The notes under the pieces were generated by a model, which had not been told where the DNA came from, searched no databases, and saw nothing but the letters and a program-made list of their open reading frames with translations. Shown in pieces: positions 52,813 to 60,750 of a stretch of 64,000 nucleotides of DNA. The stretch comes from JAEUOS01 sp040382235. Its GTDB lineage: Bacteria > Pseudomonadota > Gammaproteobacteria > Burkholderiales > JAEUOS01. Position 1 is the first letter of the stretch. The number at the start of each line of letters is the position of its first letter. The translations under genes were made by a program, and so were the position numbers. The stretch is taken from NCBI GenBank assembly GCA_040382235.1, contig JBEIFV010000012.1, positions 8,036 to 72,035 of the forward strand, in the 5' to 3' direction.

Positions 52813-53301
52813 TCAGAAGTTTACCTTGGCCGCGATGGTGTCAGGCAGCCAGGGCTTGACTGTACGCACGGCGGTCTCGGCCAATGGGCTGAACAAGGCC
52901 TGTTTCCAGAAATCCATTTGCGGCAATTTTGTCATGCCGGCCACTATCACCAATGCCAGCACGATCACCGCGCCGCGTGCCAGGCCGAACAAGCCGCCCA
53001 GGCCACGGTCGGCCAGGCCGAAGCCGGCTGCCTGCACCGCGCGCATGATGCCCCAGTTGATAAGCGCCATCAGCAAGGCCATGCCGAGCAGCAGCAGCAG
53101 GAACGCGACGATGGTGCGCAATACCGGGTGGGGCGGCAAAAACACCAGCATGGCGGCGAATGGCTCGGTGAAGAGACTGGCCACCACGAAGGCCGCGACC
53201 CAGCCGATCAGGGAAAGGATTTCGCGCACCAGACCGCGCAGCACCGACACGATGATCGATATCAACAGGATCGCCAGCACGGCGTAATCGAAAACGGTCA
53301 C
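52813..53301 (-). CDS. cvpA: CvpA family membrane protein
   Basis: 162-residue inner-membrane protein with four hydrophobic helices. VFDYAVLAILLISIIVSVLRG and FVVASLFTEPFA are typical of CvpA, named for colicin V production and usually upstream of purF. It starts with GTG, 6 bases after dedD. Confidence 0.92.
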   Translation of the reverse strand: MTVFDYAVLAILLISIIVSVLRGLVREILSLIGWVAAFVVASLFTEPFAAMLVFLPPHPVLRTIVAFLLLLLGMALLMALINWGIMRAVQAAGFGLADRGLGGLFGLARGAVIVLALVIVAGMTKLPQMDFWKQALFSPLAETAVRTVKPWLPDTIAAKVNF

Positions 53302-53307
53302 GCTGGC

Positions 53308-54051
53308 CTAGCGGGTGACCACTGCGGCACTGCTGAAACCCAGGGTGCGGATCCTGTCGCGCGCGGCTTCGGCCAGGTCGCGGCCGGCAAACGGCCCGGC
53401 GCGCACGCGGGTGCGCTCACCCTCTTTGGAGTCGAGCTTTTCGACATAGCTGTTGTAGCCGGCGACGGCCAGTTTGTCACGCGCTTCGCGCACCTTGTCT
53501 TCACTGGCGAAAGCGCCGATCTGTACCGCGAAACCACCGACATCCTTGGCCCCGGCGGCGACAGCGGCCTTGTCGTCCAGAATCGCCTTGACGCGCGTTT
53601 CTTCGCTCTTCGGCACCGGGTTGGCAGAGTCGGCCTTCGATTCAGGCTTGGAGACGAGCTTGGCATCGGCTTTGGCGACCGCCTTGGGCTCGGATCTCAC
53701 CTCCGGCTTCGGTTCGGGTTTCGCCTCGACCCTGGCGGCCGCGCCCGGCGCCGCGGCAGAGGAGCTTGTGCCTGCCGCGCGCTCGCTGGCAGCGGAGGGC
53801 GCACCTTTTGGCTCCTTGGGCTCGACGCTTTTGGGCTTGGCGCCGGTAGCGGCGGGAGGACGCACAGTCATCACATCCTGACTCGGAATCTGCACCGACA
53901 CATCTTGGTCGAGCGGCTTTTTCTCGGCATCGAATATCCACGGCAGCGCGATCACCGCCACCAGCACGAGCGCGATCGAGCCGATCAGGCGGCGGCGAGC
54001 GCGACGTTTGAAAGTGGAATCGGCGGAATCTGGCGGGGAACTGGACGCCAT
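53308..54051 (-). CDS. dedD: SPOR-domain protein DedD
   Basis: 247-residue bitopic protein: a short cytoplasmic part with basic residues (RRARRRLIGSIAL), one membrane helix (about 20-42), an Ala/Lys/Pro-rich periplasmic linker and a C-terminal SPOR domain (GGFAVQIGAFASEDKVREARDKL) that binds denuded peptidoglycan at the septum. It stands between folC and cvpA as in many Betaproteobacteria. Confidence 0.93.
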   Translation of the reverse strand: MASSSPPDSADSTFKRRARRRLIGSIALVLVAVIALPWIFDAEKKPLDQDVSVQIPSQDVMTVRPPAATGAKPKSVEPKEPKGAPSAASERAAGTSSSAAAPGAAARVEAKPEPKPEVRSEPKAVAKADAKLVSKPESKADSANPVPKSEETRVKAILDDKAAVAAGAKDVGGFAVQIGAFASEDKVREARDKLAVAGYNSYVEKLDSKEGERTRVRAGPFAGRDLAEAARDRIRTLGFSSAAVVTR

Positions 54052-54072
54052 GGGCTTAGGGCTGCGCGCGCG

Positions 54073-55467
54073 TCAGGGCCGGTTGACAACCTGCATGACC
54101 CCGGCGACGGTCAGAAATGAACCAAACACTACGATTCTATCATTCTCGGCCGCCTTTCCGCGCGCCGCCGCATAGGCCGCCTGTGGATCTGCATGCTCGA
54201 AAACCTCGCCGCCCGCGTCTTGGGCAGCCAGGATTTGTCGCAACTGGCGAGCCGGCAGACCGCGCGGCCCGGGCAGGTCGGTCAAGTGCCAGAAATCGAT
54301 TTTCCCGCGCAAGAGGCGCACCACGCCGGCGATATCCTTGTCGCCCAGCATGCCGAACACCGCGTAGGTGTATGAGGCGAAGCCAATGTTCGACAGGTTG
54401 TCGGCCAGCACCGCGGCGGCGTGCGGATTGTGCGCGACATCTAGCACTACCACAGGGCGACCGGGTAGGAGCTGGAAGCGGCCCGGCCATTCGACGCCGA
54501 TCAGGCCCTCGCGGACGGCTTGCATCGGCACTGGCAGGCGTTCGCGCAGGGTCTCCAGCGCCGCCAGCGCCGCCGAGGCATTGAGCAACTGGTTGGCACC
54601 GCGCAGCGCCGGATATGACAGGCCATTGCGCGTTACCGGGTCGCCGCCGCCATGGAACCAGAATTTCCACTGTTGCACCTGGGCATCATGCTGCCCGGCA
54701 AAACCGAAATCGACACCAACGCGCAAGAGGCGCGCGCCAATGTGTGCCGCCACTCCGGGCACACTGGCAGGAGGCTGCGGATCGGCACAGATCGCCGGCC
54801 GTCCGGCACGGAAGATATGTGCCTTCTCCCAGCCGATTTTCTCGCGCGTATCGCCCAGGTATTCCTGGTGATCCAGGTCGACACTGGTGAGGATCGCGCA
54901 ATCGGCATCGATGATATTGACCGCATCCAGGCGACCGCCCAAACCCACCTCCAGCACCGCGCAATCGAGATGCGCGGCGGCAAACAGCGCGAACACCGCC
55001 AGGGTGGTGAATTCGAAATAGGTGAGTTCCACCGCGGCATCGCGACAGCGTGCCGCCTCGACCTGCGCGAAGGCGCCTGTCAGCGCGGCATCGCTGACTT
55101 CAACACCGGCAATGCGCGCACGCTCGTTGAAGCGCAGCAAGTGTGGCGAGGTGTAGAGCCCGGTGCGGTAGCCGCCGGCGCGCAGGATCGCATCGAGCAT
55201 GGCGCAGGTCGAACCCTTGCCATTGGTGCCGCCCACGATGATGGTCACGCAGTCGAGCGCAAGGCCCGTGCGCCGCCACACCTGCGCTACCCGTTCAAGG
55301 CCGAGCTCGATGCCGCGCGGATGGAGTTGCTCGATGTAGGCCAGCCACGCTGCCAATGCAGCGGTGGCATCAGGCGCCGGGGTCGGAGAATGTGGGGTAG
55401 GCGAAAGGGCGGAAGAGAGCACGGGATACAGAAATCGCGGCCGGCGCAGTGCCAACGCATGCGCCAT
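54073..55467 (-). CDS. folC: Dihydrofolate synthase / folylpolyglutamate synthase
   Basis: 464-residue Mur-ligase-fold enzyme that adds glutamate to folates. P loop VGGTNGKGSTCAMLDAIL, TSPHLLRFNERARI, EVGLGGRLDAVN and DVAHNPHAA are present. The start is uncertain: ATG at 55467 gives about 35 residues beyond the family's usual N terminus; GTG at 55422 would give 449 residues. It is followed by dedD after 21 bases. Confidence 0.93.
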   Translation of the reverse strand: MAHALALRRPRFLYPVLSSALSPTPHSPTPAPDATAALAAWLAYIEQLHPRGIELGLERVAQVWRRTGLALDCVTIIVGGTNGKGSTCAMLDAILRAGGYRTGLYTSPHLLRFNERARIAGVEVSDAALTGAFAQVEAARCRDAAVELTYFEFTTLAVFALFAAAHLDCAVLEVGLGGRLDAVNIIDADCAILTSVDLDHQEYLGDTREKIGWEKAHIFRAGRPAICADPQPPASVPGVAAHIGARLLRVGVDFGFAGQHDAQVQQWKFWFHGGGDPVTRNGLSYPALRGANQLLNASAALAALETLRERLPVPMQAVREGLIGVEWPGRFQLLPGRPVVVLDVAHNPHAAAVLADNLSNIGFASYTYAVFGMLGDKDIAGVVRLLRGKIDFWHLTDLPGPRGLPARQLRQILAAQDAGGEVFEHADPQAAYAAARGKAAENDRIVVFGSFLTVAGVMQVVNRP

Positions 55468-55641
55468 TATCCCGCAAGTCCATCCCGTTGCGACACACTG
55501 GAAGCGGCGACGCGTGTCGCTTGAACCCGTCCCGCATGCAGGCGTGCCGCTCAAAGCCCCTGCGCTTTCGTTAGCCGGAGAGGCGGCCGTCGCGGTTGCG
55601 CCAATCCGGATCGCCGGCGGCAAAGCAAGCTGTGCGCCCCG

Positions 55642-56013
55642 TCAAGAGCTCATCGAAACCTGGCCGCGCCGCTCGCGCGCGGCCTGGCATGCCACGCAGG
55701 TGAGCGCGGCGGGTTGGGCCAAGAGGCGCGCGGCGGGAATGTGCACGCCGCAGTCGGCACATACACCGTAGTTTCCCTGGGCGATGCGCAACATCACCTG
55801 CTCGATACCGCGCAATTCCAGAATATCGCGCCGCGCTTCGGCGTACTCGACCCCCGCCTCGGCGAATGCGGCACCGGCATCACTCCATTGATGGTCGGTA
55901 GCCAGCACCGAGTCGGCGGCTTCGCCAAGCTTGCCTCGAATCTGCTCGCGCAGGTCCTCCGCCCGTGCCGCCAGGTTTCGGGAAATTGCATCAAGCTGCT
56001 GCGCTTCAAGCAT
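55642..56013 (-). CDS. DksA/TraR-family zinc-finger protein
   Basis: 123-residue protein with an N-terminal helical region and a C4 zinc finger, CADC-X17-CVAC (YGVCADCGVHIPAARL...TCVACQ). It may bind the RNA polymerase secondary channel as DksA does, but the coiled-coil tip residues cannot be confirmed by eye. GGAG precedes the ATG at 56013. It is inserted between accD and folC, which are usually adjacent. Confidence 0.85.
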   Translation of the reverse strand: MLEAQQLDAISRNLAARAEDLREQIRGKLGEAADSVLATDHQWSDAGAAFAEAGVEYAEARRDILELRGIEQVMLRIAQGNYGVCADCGVHIPAARLLAQPAALTCVACQAARERRGQVSMSS

Positions 56014-56158
56014 CGCTTCGCTCCAAGGGTTAATGAGCCCAAGACAAACACTAGCGATGTGAAGCCGGCACGGATTGACACATGTCAAAGGCGCACGTCA
56101 TTGCCACGCCGCTTAAGCGGAATGGATGACTGCGCAGCGACTGCCGCCACTCAATAGG

Positions 56159-57037
56159 TCAGGCGGTCGCGACAGCCTCCGCGGGCAAGTCCTGCAACAG
56201 CGCCAGCAGATGCGCCAGCTTGGCCGTCAGCTCGCGGCGATCGACGATCATGTCGATCGCCCCCTTCTCCAAAAGGAACTCGGAGCGCTGGAAGCCATCC
56301 GGCAGTTTTTCGCGCACGGTCTGCTCGATCACGCGCGGCCCGGCGAAACCAATCAGCGCACCAGGCTCGGCGATCACCACATCGCCGATGAACGCAAAGC
56401 TGGCGGACACGCCGCCCATGGTGGGGTCGGTCAGTACCGAGATGAAGGGCAGCTTGCGCGCCGACAAGCGGGTCAGCGCGGCGGTGGTCTTGGCCATTTG
56501 GAACAACGAAAACAGGCCCTCCTGCATGCGCGCCCCGCCGCTGGCGGCGAAGCAGATGAACGGCAGCTTTTGCTCTACCGCGCAATCGACCCCGCGCACA
56601 AAACGCTCGCCCACCACCGAGCCCATCGACCCACCCATGAAGCCGAACTCGAACGCGGCAGCCACCACCGGCACATTCCTGATCGCACCCTGCATCACTA
56701 CCAGGGCGTCGATCTCGCCGGTCACCTCGATGGCTTCCTTGAGGCGTTCGGGATACTTGCGGCTATCCTTGAATTTCAGGCTGTCCAGCGACCGCACCTC
56801 AGGTCCGATCTCGAAGCGCCCCTCGGCGTCCAACAGGCGGTCGAGCCGTTCACGTGCGCCGATCCGGTGGTGATGGCAGCACTTTGGACAGACCTGGGCG
56901 TTGTTGCTCAAGTCGACGGCGTACAGCGCCGCCTCGCAAGCCGGGCATTTGACCCAGATGCCTTCGGGCACGCTTTTCTTGGGCCCGCCATCGGCACGAT
57001 TCATTTTCGGCGGCAGCAACTTGTCGATCCAGCTCAT
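56159..57037 (-). CDS. accD: Acetyl-CoA carboxylase carboxyltransferase subunit beta
   Basis: 292-residue subunit that, with AccA, carboxylates acetyl-CoA for fatty-acid synthesis. N-terminal zinc ribbon (KCPACEAALYAVDL...VCPKCCHHHRI) and the carboxyltransferase core (ASGGARMQEGLFSLFQM, GGVSASFAFIGDV, RVIEQTVREKLPDGFQRSEFLLEKG) are complete. Confidence 0.97.
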   Translation of the reverse strand: MSWIDKLLPPKMNRADGGPKKSVPEGIWVKCPACEAALYAVDLSNNAQVCPKCCHHHRIGARERLDRLLDAEGRFEIGPEVRSLDSLKFKDSRKYPERLKEAIEVTGEIDALVVMQGAIRNVPVVAAAFEFGFMGGSMGSVVGERFVRGVDCAVEQKLPFICFAASGGARMQEGLFSLFQMAKTTAALTRLSARKLPFISVLTDPTMGGVSASFAFIGDVVIAEPGALIGFAGPRVIEQTVREKLPDGFQRSEFLLEKGAIDMIVDRRELTAKLAHLLALLQDLPAEAVATA

Positions 57038-57161
57038 GTTCGCTCCCCATCATCGAGAAATGCCAAAACACCGGCCACATGCAGCGCAGCACACGAGTTC
57101 GGTTCCCGCGACCATCCAGCATTGGATCGTGCCCGGGCGCTTGCTGCCATGCACCGCCTCA

Positions 57162-57974
57162 TCAGTGCGGGACCACCGCCTCGTCCATCGCCGCGCGGAT
57201 GCCGCACATGAAGCGGCGCACGTTCTCTACCTCGCTGCCAGGCGCGGACGCCTCGATCTCCTGGATGATGCGGCTGCCGATCACCACTGCATCGGCGACC
57301 GCGGCCACCGCTCTGGCGCTGGCAGCGTCGCGAATACCGAACCCCACGCCGACCGGGATCGAGGCGCGCGCCTTGATCTGTGGAATCCGGCGCGCCACCT
57401 CGCTTACATCCAGCGTCGCCGACCCGGTGACCCCTTTGAGCGACACATAGTAGATATAGCCCGAAGCCACGCGCGCCACCGCATCGATGCGCGCATCGGT
57501 GGAGGTCGGCGCAAGCAAGAAGATAGGGTCGAGGCCATTGCCGCGCATGGAGTCGGCGAAGGCTTCGCATTCTTCAGGCGGATAGTCCACCACCAGCACG
57601 CCATCGACCCCGGCGACCTTGGCGCGTGCCGCAAACGTTTCCAGGCCCATGTGCTCGAGCGGATTGGCATAGCCCATCAGCACCACCGGCGTCGTGTCAT
57701 CGGTCTTGCGGAATTCGATAACCATGTCGAGCACGGCGGCCAAGGACACGCCGTGCTTGAGCGCGCGCTCTGAGGCGCGCTGGATCACCGGACCATCGGC
57801 CATCGGGTCGGAGAACGGCACGCCGAGTTCGACCACATCGGACCCGGCCTCGACCATGGCATGCATCAGCGGCACGGTCAAGGCGGGATAGGGGTCCCCC
57901 GCGCAGATGTAAGGGATGAGCGCCTTGCGGCCGCGCGCCTCGACCGCGGCCAGCACTTTCTTGATGCGTGACAT
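57162..57974 (-). CDS. trpA: Tryptophan synthase alpha chain
   Basis: 270-residue TIM barrel that splits indole-3-glycerol phosphate. Catalytic Glu and Asp segments VVELGVPFSDPMADGPVIQ and VDGVLVVDYPPEE; phosphate loops GVTGSA and GFGIRD. It follows trpB by 9 bases. Confidence 0.97.
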   Translation of the reverse strand: MSRIKKVLAAVEARGRKALIPYICAGDPYPALTVPLMHAMVEAGSDVVELGVPFSDPMADGPVIQRASERALKHGVSLAAVLDMVIEFRKTDDTTPVVLMGYANPLEHMGLETFAARAKVAGVDGVLVVDYPPEECEAFADSMRGNGLDPIFLLAPTSTDARIDAVARVASGYIYYVSLKGVTGSATLDVSEVARRIPQIKARASIPVGVGFGIRDAASARAVAAVADAVVIGSRIIQEIEASAPGSEVENVRRFMCGIRAAMDEAVVPH

Positions 57975-57983
57975 GGGCGCTTT

Positions 57984-59213
57984 CTAGAAATCCAGGCCGG
58001 AGCGTTCGGCCACGGTATGCATATCCTTGTCGCCACGCCCGGACAGGTTCACCAGCAGCGCGTGATCCTTGGGCATGGTCGGCGCCATCTTCATCGCCTG
58101 CGCCACCGCATGACTGGATTCGAGCGCGGGAATGATGCCCTCGATGCGACACAACTGGTGAAATGCGTCAAGCGCCTCATCGTCATTGACCGCCACGTAT
58201 TCTGCACGCCCGATGTCCTTGAGCCAGGCATGCTCGGGGCCGACGCCGGGATAGTCGAGGCCGGCGGAAATCGAGTGGGTCTCGCTGATCTGCCCGTTCT
58301 CATCCTGCAGCAGGTAGGTGCGATTGCCGTGCAGGACGCCGGGTGTGCCGGCCGACAGCGAAGCCGCGTGCTTGCCGCTGGCGATGCCGGAACCGCCTGC
58401 CTCGCACCCGATCAGGCGCACCTCCTTGTGACCGATATAGGGGTGGAAGATGCCCATGGCGTTGGAGCCGCCGCCGACGCAGGCGAGGATGGCGTCGGGC
58501 TGGCGACCGATAAGTTCGGGCATTTGGGTCAGGCATTCCTTGCCGACCACCGAATTGAAATCGCGCACCATCATCGGATACGGATGCGGCCCGGCGACGG
58601 TACCGATGATGTAGAAAGTGTTTTCCACATTGGTGACCCAGTCGCGCATGGCCTCGTTGAGCGCATCCTTGAGCGTCTTGGAGCCGCTTTCGACCGGCAC
58701 CACGGTGGCGCCCAGGAGCTTCATGCGATAGACGTTGGCCGCCTGGCGCTTGATGTCCTCGCTGCCCATGTAGACCACGCATTCGAGACCGAAGCGCGCC
58801 GCCATGGTGGCGGTGGCCACACCGTGCTGACCGGCGCCGGTTTCGGCGATCACCCGCGGTTTGCCCATGCGCCGCGCCAGCAGGGCCTGGCCCATGGTGT
58901 TGTTGACCTTGTGCGCGCCGGTGTGATTCAGGTCTTCGCGCTTGAGATAGATCTGCGCCCCGCCCACAATCGCCGACAGGCGCTTGGCATGGTAGATCGG
59001 GCTCGGGCGGCCCACATAGTGCTCGAGTTCGGATTCGAACTCGGCCATGAATTCCGGATCGGTACGGTAATGGGCATAGGTGCGATTGAGCTCATCAAGC
59101 GCATGCATCAGGGTTTCCGAGACAAAGATGCCGCCGTAGGGCCCGAAGTGGCCGCGCGCGTCTGGCAGGTCGTAGCCTGCCGCCGAAGAGGGGGGAAGAT
59201 CGTTGAGTTTCAT
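57984..59213 (-). CDS. trpB: Tryptophan synthase beta chain
   Basis: 409-residue PLP enzyme joining indole and serine. PLP lysine in HTGAHKVNNTMGQALLA; PLP phosphate loop GGGSNAMG; start MKLNDLPPSS with AAGGA upstream. Overall length fits the family. Confidence 0.97.
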   Translation of the reverse strand: MKLNDLPPSSAAGYDLPDARGHFGPYGGIFVSETLMHALDELNRTYAHYRTDPEFMAEFESELEHYVGRPSPIYHAKRLSAIVGGAQIYLKREDLNHTGAHKVNNTMGQALLARRMGKPRVIAETGAGQHGVATATMAARFGLECVVYMGSEDIKRQAANVYRMKLLGATVVPVESGSKTLKDALNEAMRDWVTNVENTFYIIGTVAGPHPYPMMVRDFNSVVGKECLTQMPELIGRQPDAILACVGGGSNAMGIFHPYIGHKEVRLIGCEAGGSGIASGKHAASLSAGTPGVLHGNRTYLLQDENGQISETHSISAGLDYPGVGPEHAWLKDIGRAEYVAVNDDEALDAFHQLCRIEGIIPALESSHAVAQAMKMAPTMPKDHALLVNLSGRGDKDMHTVAERSGLDF

Positions 59214-59214
59214 G

Positions 59215-59901
59215 TCAGGTGTCCTTAGCCGCGCCGTCACCGGCAGCGAGTTGCGTGTCCGCCGCCCTGACTGCAGCCACGAAGGCATCGATCAGGGCGG
59301 CATCCTTGATGCCACGGGCCACTTCGACACCACTGGAAACATCCACTCCCAATGGGGCATGTCGGGTCGCGGCCAAACGTCTAAGCGCAGTAATCCCTGC
59401 AGCGACATTTGCGGCATGCAACCCACCAGACAAAACGGCCCGAGCCGCGATTTTTTCCGGAATCAGAGACCAATCGAACACCTCACCGCCACCGCCATAG
59501 CCTGTGACGAAAGCATCGAGCAGGATCGCACGCGCAGCTTTGAATTCATTCCCGTATTTTAGCAAATCCAGGCCCGGGCGCACTCTGGCGGCCTTGATGA
59601 AAGGCAGGGCGAAAGCGCCGCAGAAAGCGGCATCCTCATCACCATGGAACTGCAGCAGTTGCAATCGCGCCTGGGCGGCGGTGTCACGCACCAGCGCCGC
59701 ATCGGCATTGACAAACAGGCCCACCGCGGTCACGAACGGCGGCATGCGCTCGATCAGCCGCGCAGCGACCGCCGGCGTCACATAGCGCGGGCTGGGTGGA
59801 TAGAACACGAAACCGAGCGCGTCCGCACCAGCCTCCACCGCAGCATCGACATCGGCCGCTCGCGTCAGGCCGCAGATCTTGATGCGGGTGCGGACAATCA
59901 T
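59215..59901 (-). CDS. trpF: Phosphoribosylanthranilate isomerase
   Basis: 228-residue TIM barrel. Catalytic Cys in RIKICGLTRAADVDAAVEAGADALGFVF, split here by normal family features; LLDAF and LSGGLHAANV follow. The start at 59901 is supported by an ATGA overlap with the truA stop; a longer frame would run back into truA. Confidence 0.95.
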   Translation of the reverse strand: MIVRTRIKICGLTRAADVDAAVEAGADALGFVFYPPSPRYVTPAVAARLIERMPPFVTAVGLFVNADAALVRDTAAQARLQLLQFHGDEDAAFCGAFALPFIKAARVRPGLDLLKYGNEFKAARAILLDAFVTGYGGGGEVFDWSLIPEKIAARAVLSGGLHAANVAAGITALRRLAATRHAPLGVDVSSGVEVARGIKDAALIDAFVAAVRAADTQLAAGDGAAKDT

Positions 59902-60689
59902 GCGCAACTCGTCAGGAAAGGGCGGCGCTTCGGCAATGTCGGCAATTGCCATTGCGGCGCATAGTCGACCGCGGTCAGGTACAGGCCCTGGGCGGCGAAC
60001 GTGGGTGCCGCCAGATTACGATCGCCCGAGCGCAACAAGAGGCCGATCCAGTCGGGAGCGAACCTGCCCTTGCCGACGTAGACCAGGCAGCCAATGATAT
60101 TGCGCACCATGTGATGCAAAAAAGCGTTCGCTTCGAGGCAAAAACGGATCATATCGCCGTCACGTTCAATCACCAGACGACGCAGGTCGCGCAGGGGCGA
60201 CTTTGCCTGGCACTGGGACGACCTGAACGCACTGAAATCATGCGCCCCGACCAACAGCGCGGCAGCGGCGCGCATGGCCGCGAGATCGAGCGGCAAGGGA
60301 AACCAGCCGCAGGTGGCCGCGCCGACCGCCGGGCGCACTGCGCGATTGACGAGCACATATTCATAGTGCCGGCCGACGGCGCTGAAACGGGCGTGGAAAT
60401 CATCGGCCACGGTTTGCGCCCACAGAACGGCCACGCTGGCGGGCAGGTGGGTGTTGACACCCTTCGCCCAGGCGCTCGGCGGTCGCGCGGCCAGCGTATC
60501 GAAATGCGCCACCTGCCCCAGCGCATGCACGCCGCTATCGGTACGGCCGGCACATATCAGTCGAACCGGGGCGCCTGCGATACGCGCCACGGCGGCCTCG
60601 AGCGTGCCCTGCACCGTGGACTGCGCCGCCTGGCTCTGCCAGCCACAAAATGGCGCCCCGTCGTATTCGATCCCCAGCGCTATACGCAA
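59898..60689 (-). CDS. truA: tRNA pseudouridine(38-40) synthase
   Basis: 263-residue enzyme modifying the tRNA anticodon stem. Catalytic Asp in AGRTDSGVHALGQVAHF; other features are IEYDGAPFCGWQ and NAFLHHMVRNIIG. It begins with TTG preceded by GGAG, and overlaps trpF by 4 bases. Confidence 0.95.
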   Translation of the reverse strand: MRIALGIEYDGAPFCGWQSQAAQSTVQGTLEAAVARIAGAPVRLICAGRTDSGVHALGQVAHFDTLAARPPSAWAKGVNTHLPASVAVLWAQTVADDFHARFSAVGRHYEYVLVNRAVRPAVGAATCGWFPLPLDLAAMRAAAALLVGAHDFSAFRSSQCQAKSPLRDLRRLVIERDGDMIRFCLEANAFLHHMVRNIIGCLVYVGKGRFAPDWIGLLLRSGDRNLAAPTFAAQGLYLTAVDYAPQWQLPTLPKRRPFLTSCA

Positions 60690-60697
60690 GCTGACTC

Positions 60698-60728
60698 CAA
60701 AAGAAACGGGCGGCCAGCCTGGCCGCCC
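60698..60728 (-). terminator. Terminator-like hairpin between fimV and truA
   Basis: GGGCGGCCAG/CTGGCCGCCC (60708-60728) with a 1-base centre, followed on the minus strand by a T-rich tract (GTTTCTTTTGG). It lies just downstream of fimV. Confidence 0.65.
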
Positions 60729-60750
60729 GCCACATGCCGGCGCCGCTCTA

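Noticed and set aside
52450..54120. Plus-strand frame of 556 codons opposite purF, cvpA and dedD
   Set aside because: Antisense shadow of three conserved genes; His/Gln/Gly-rich composition typical of such shadows.
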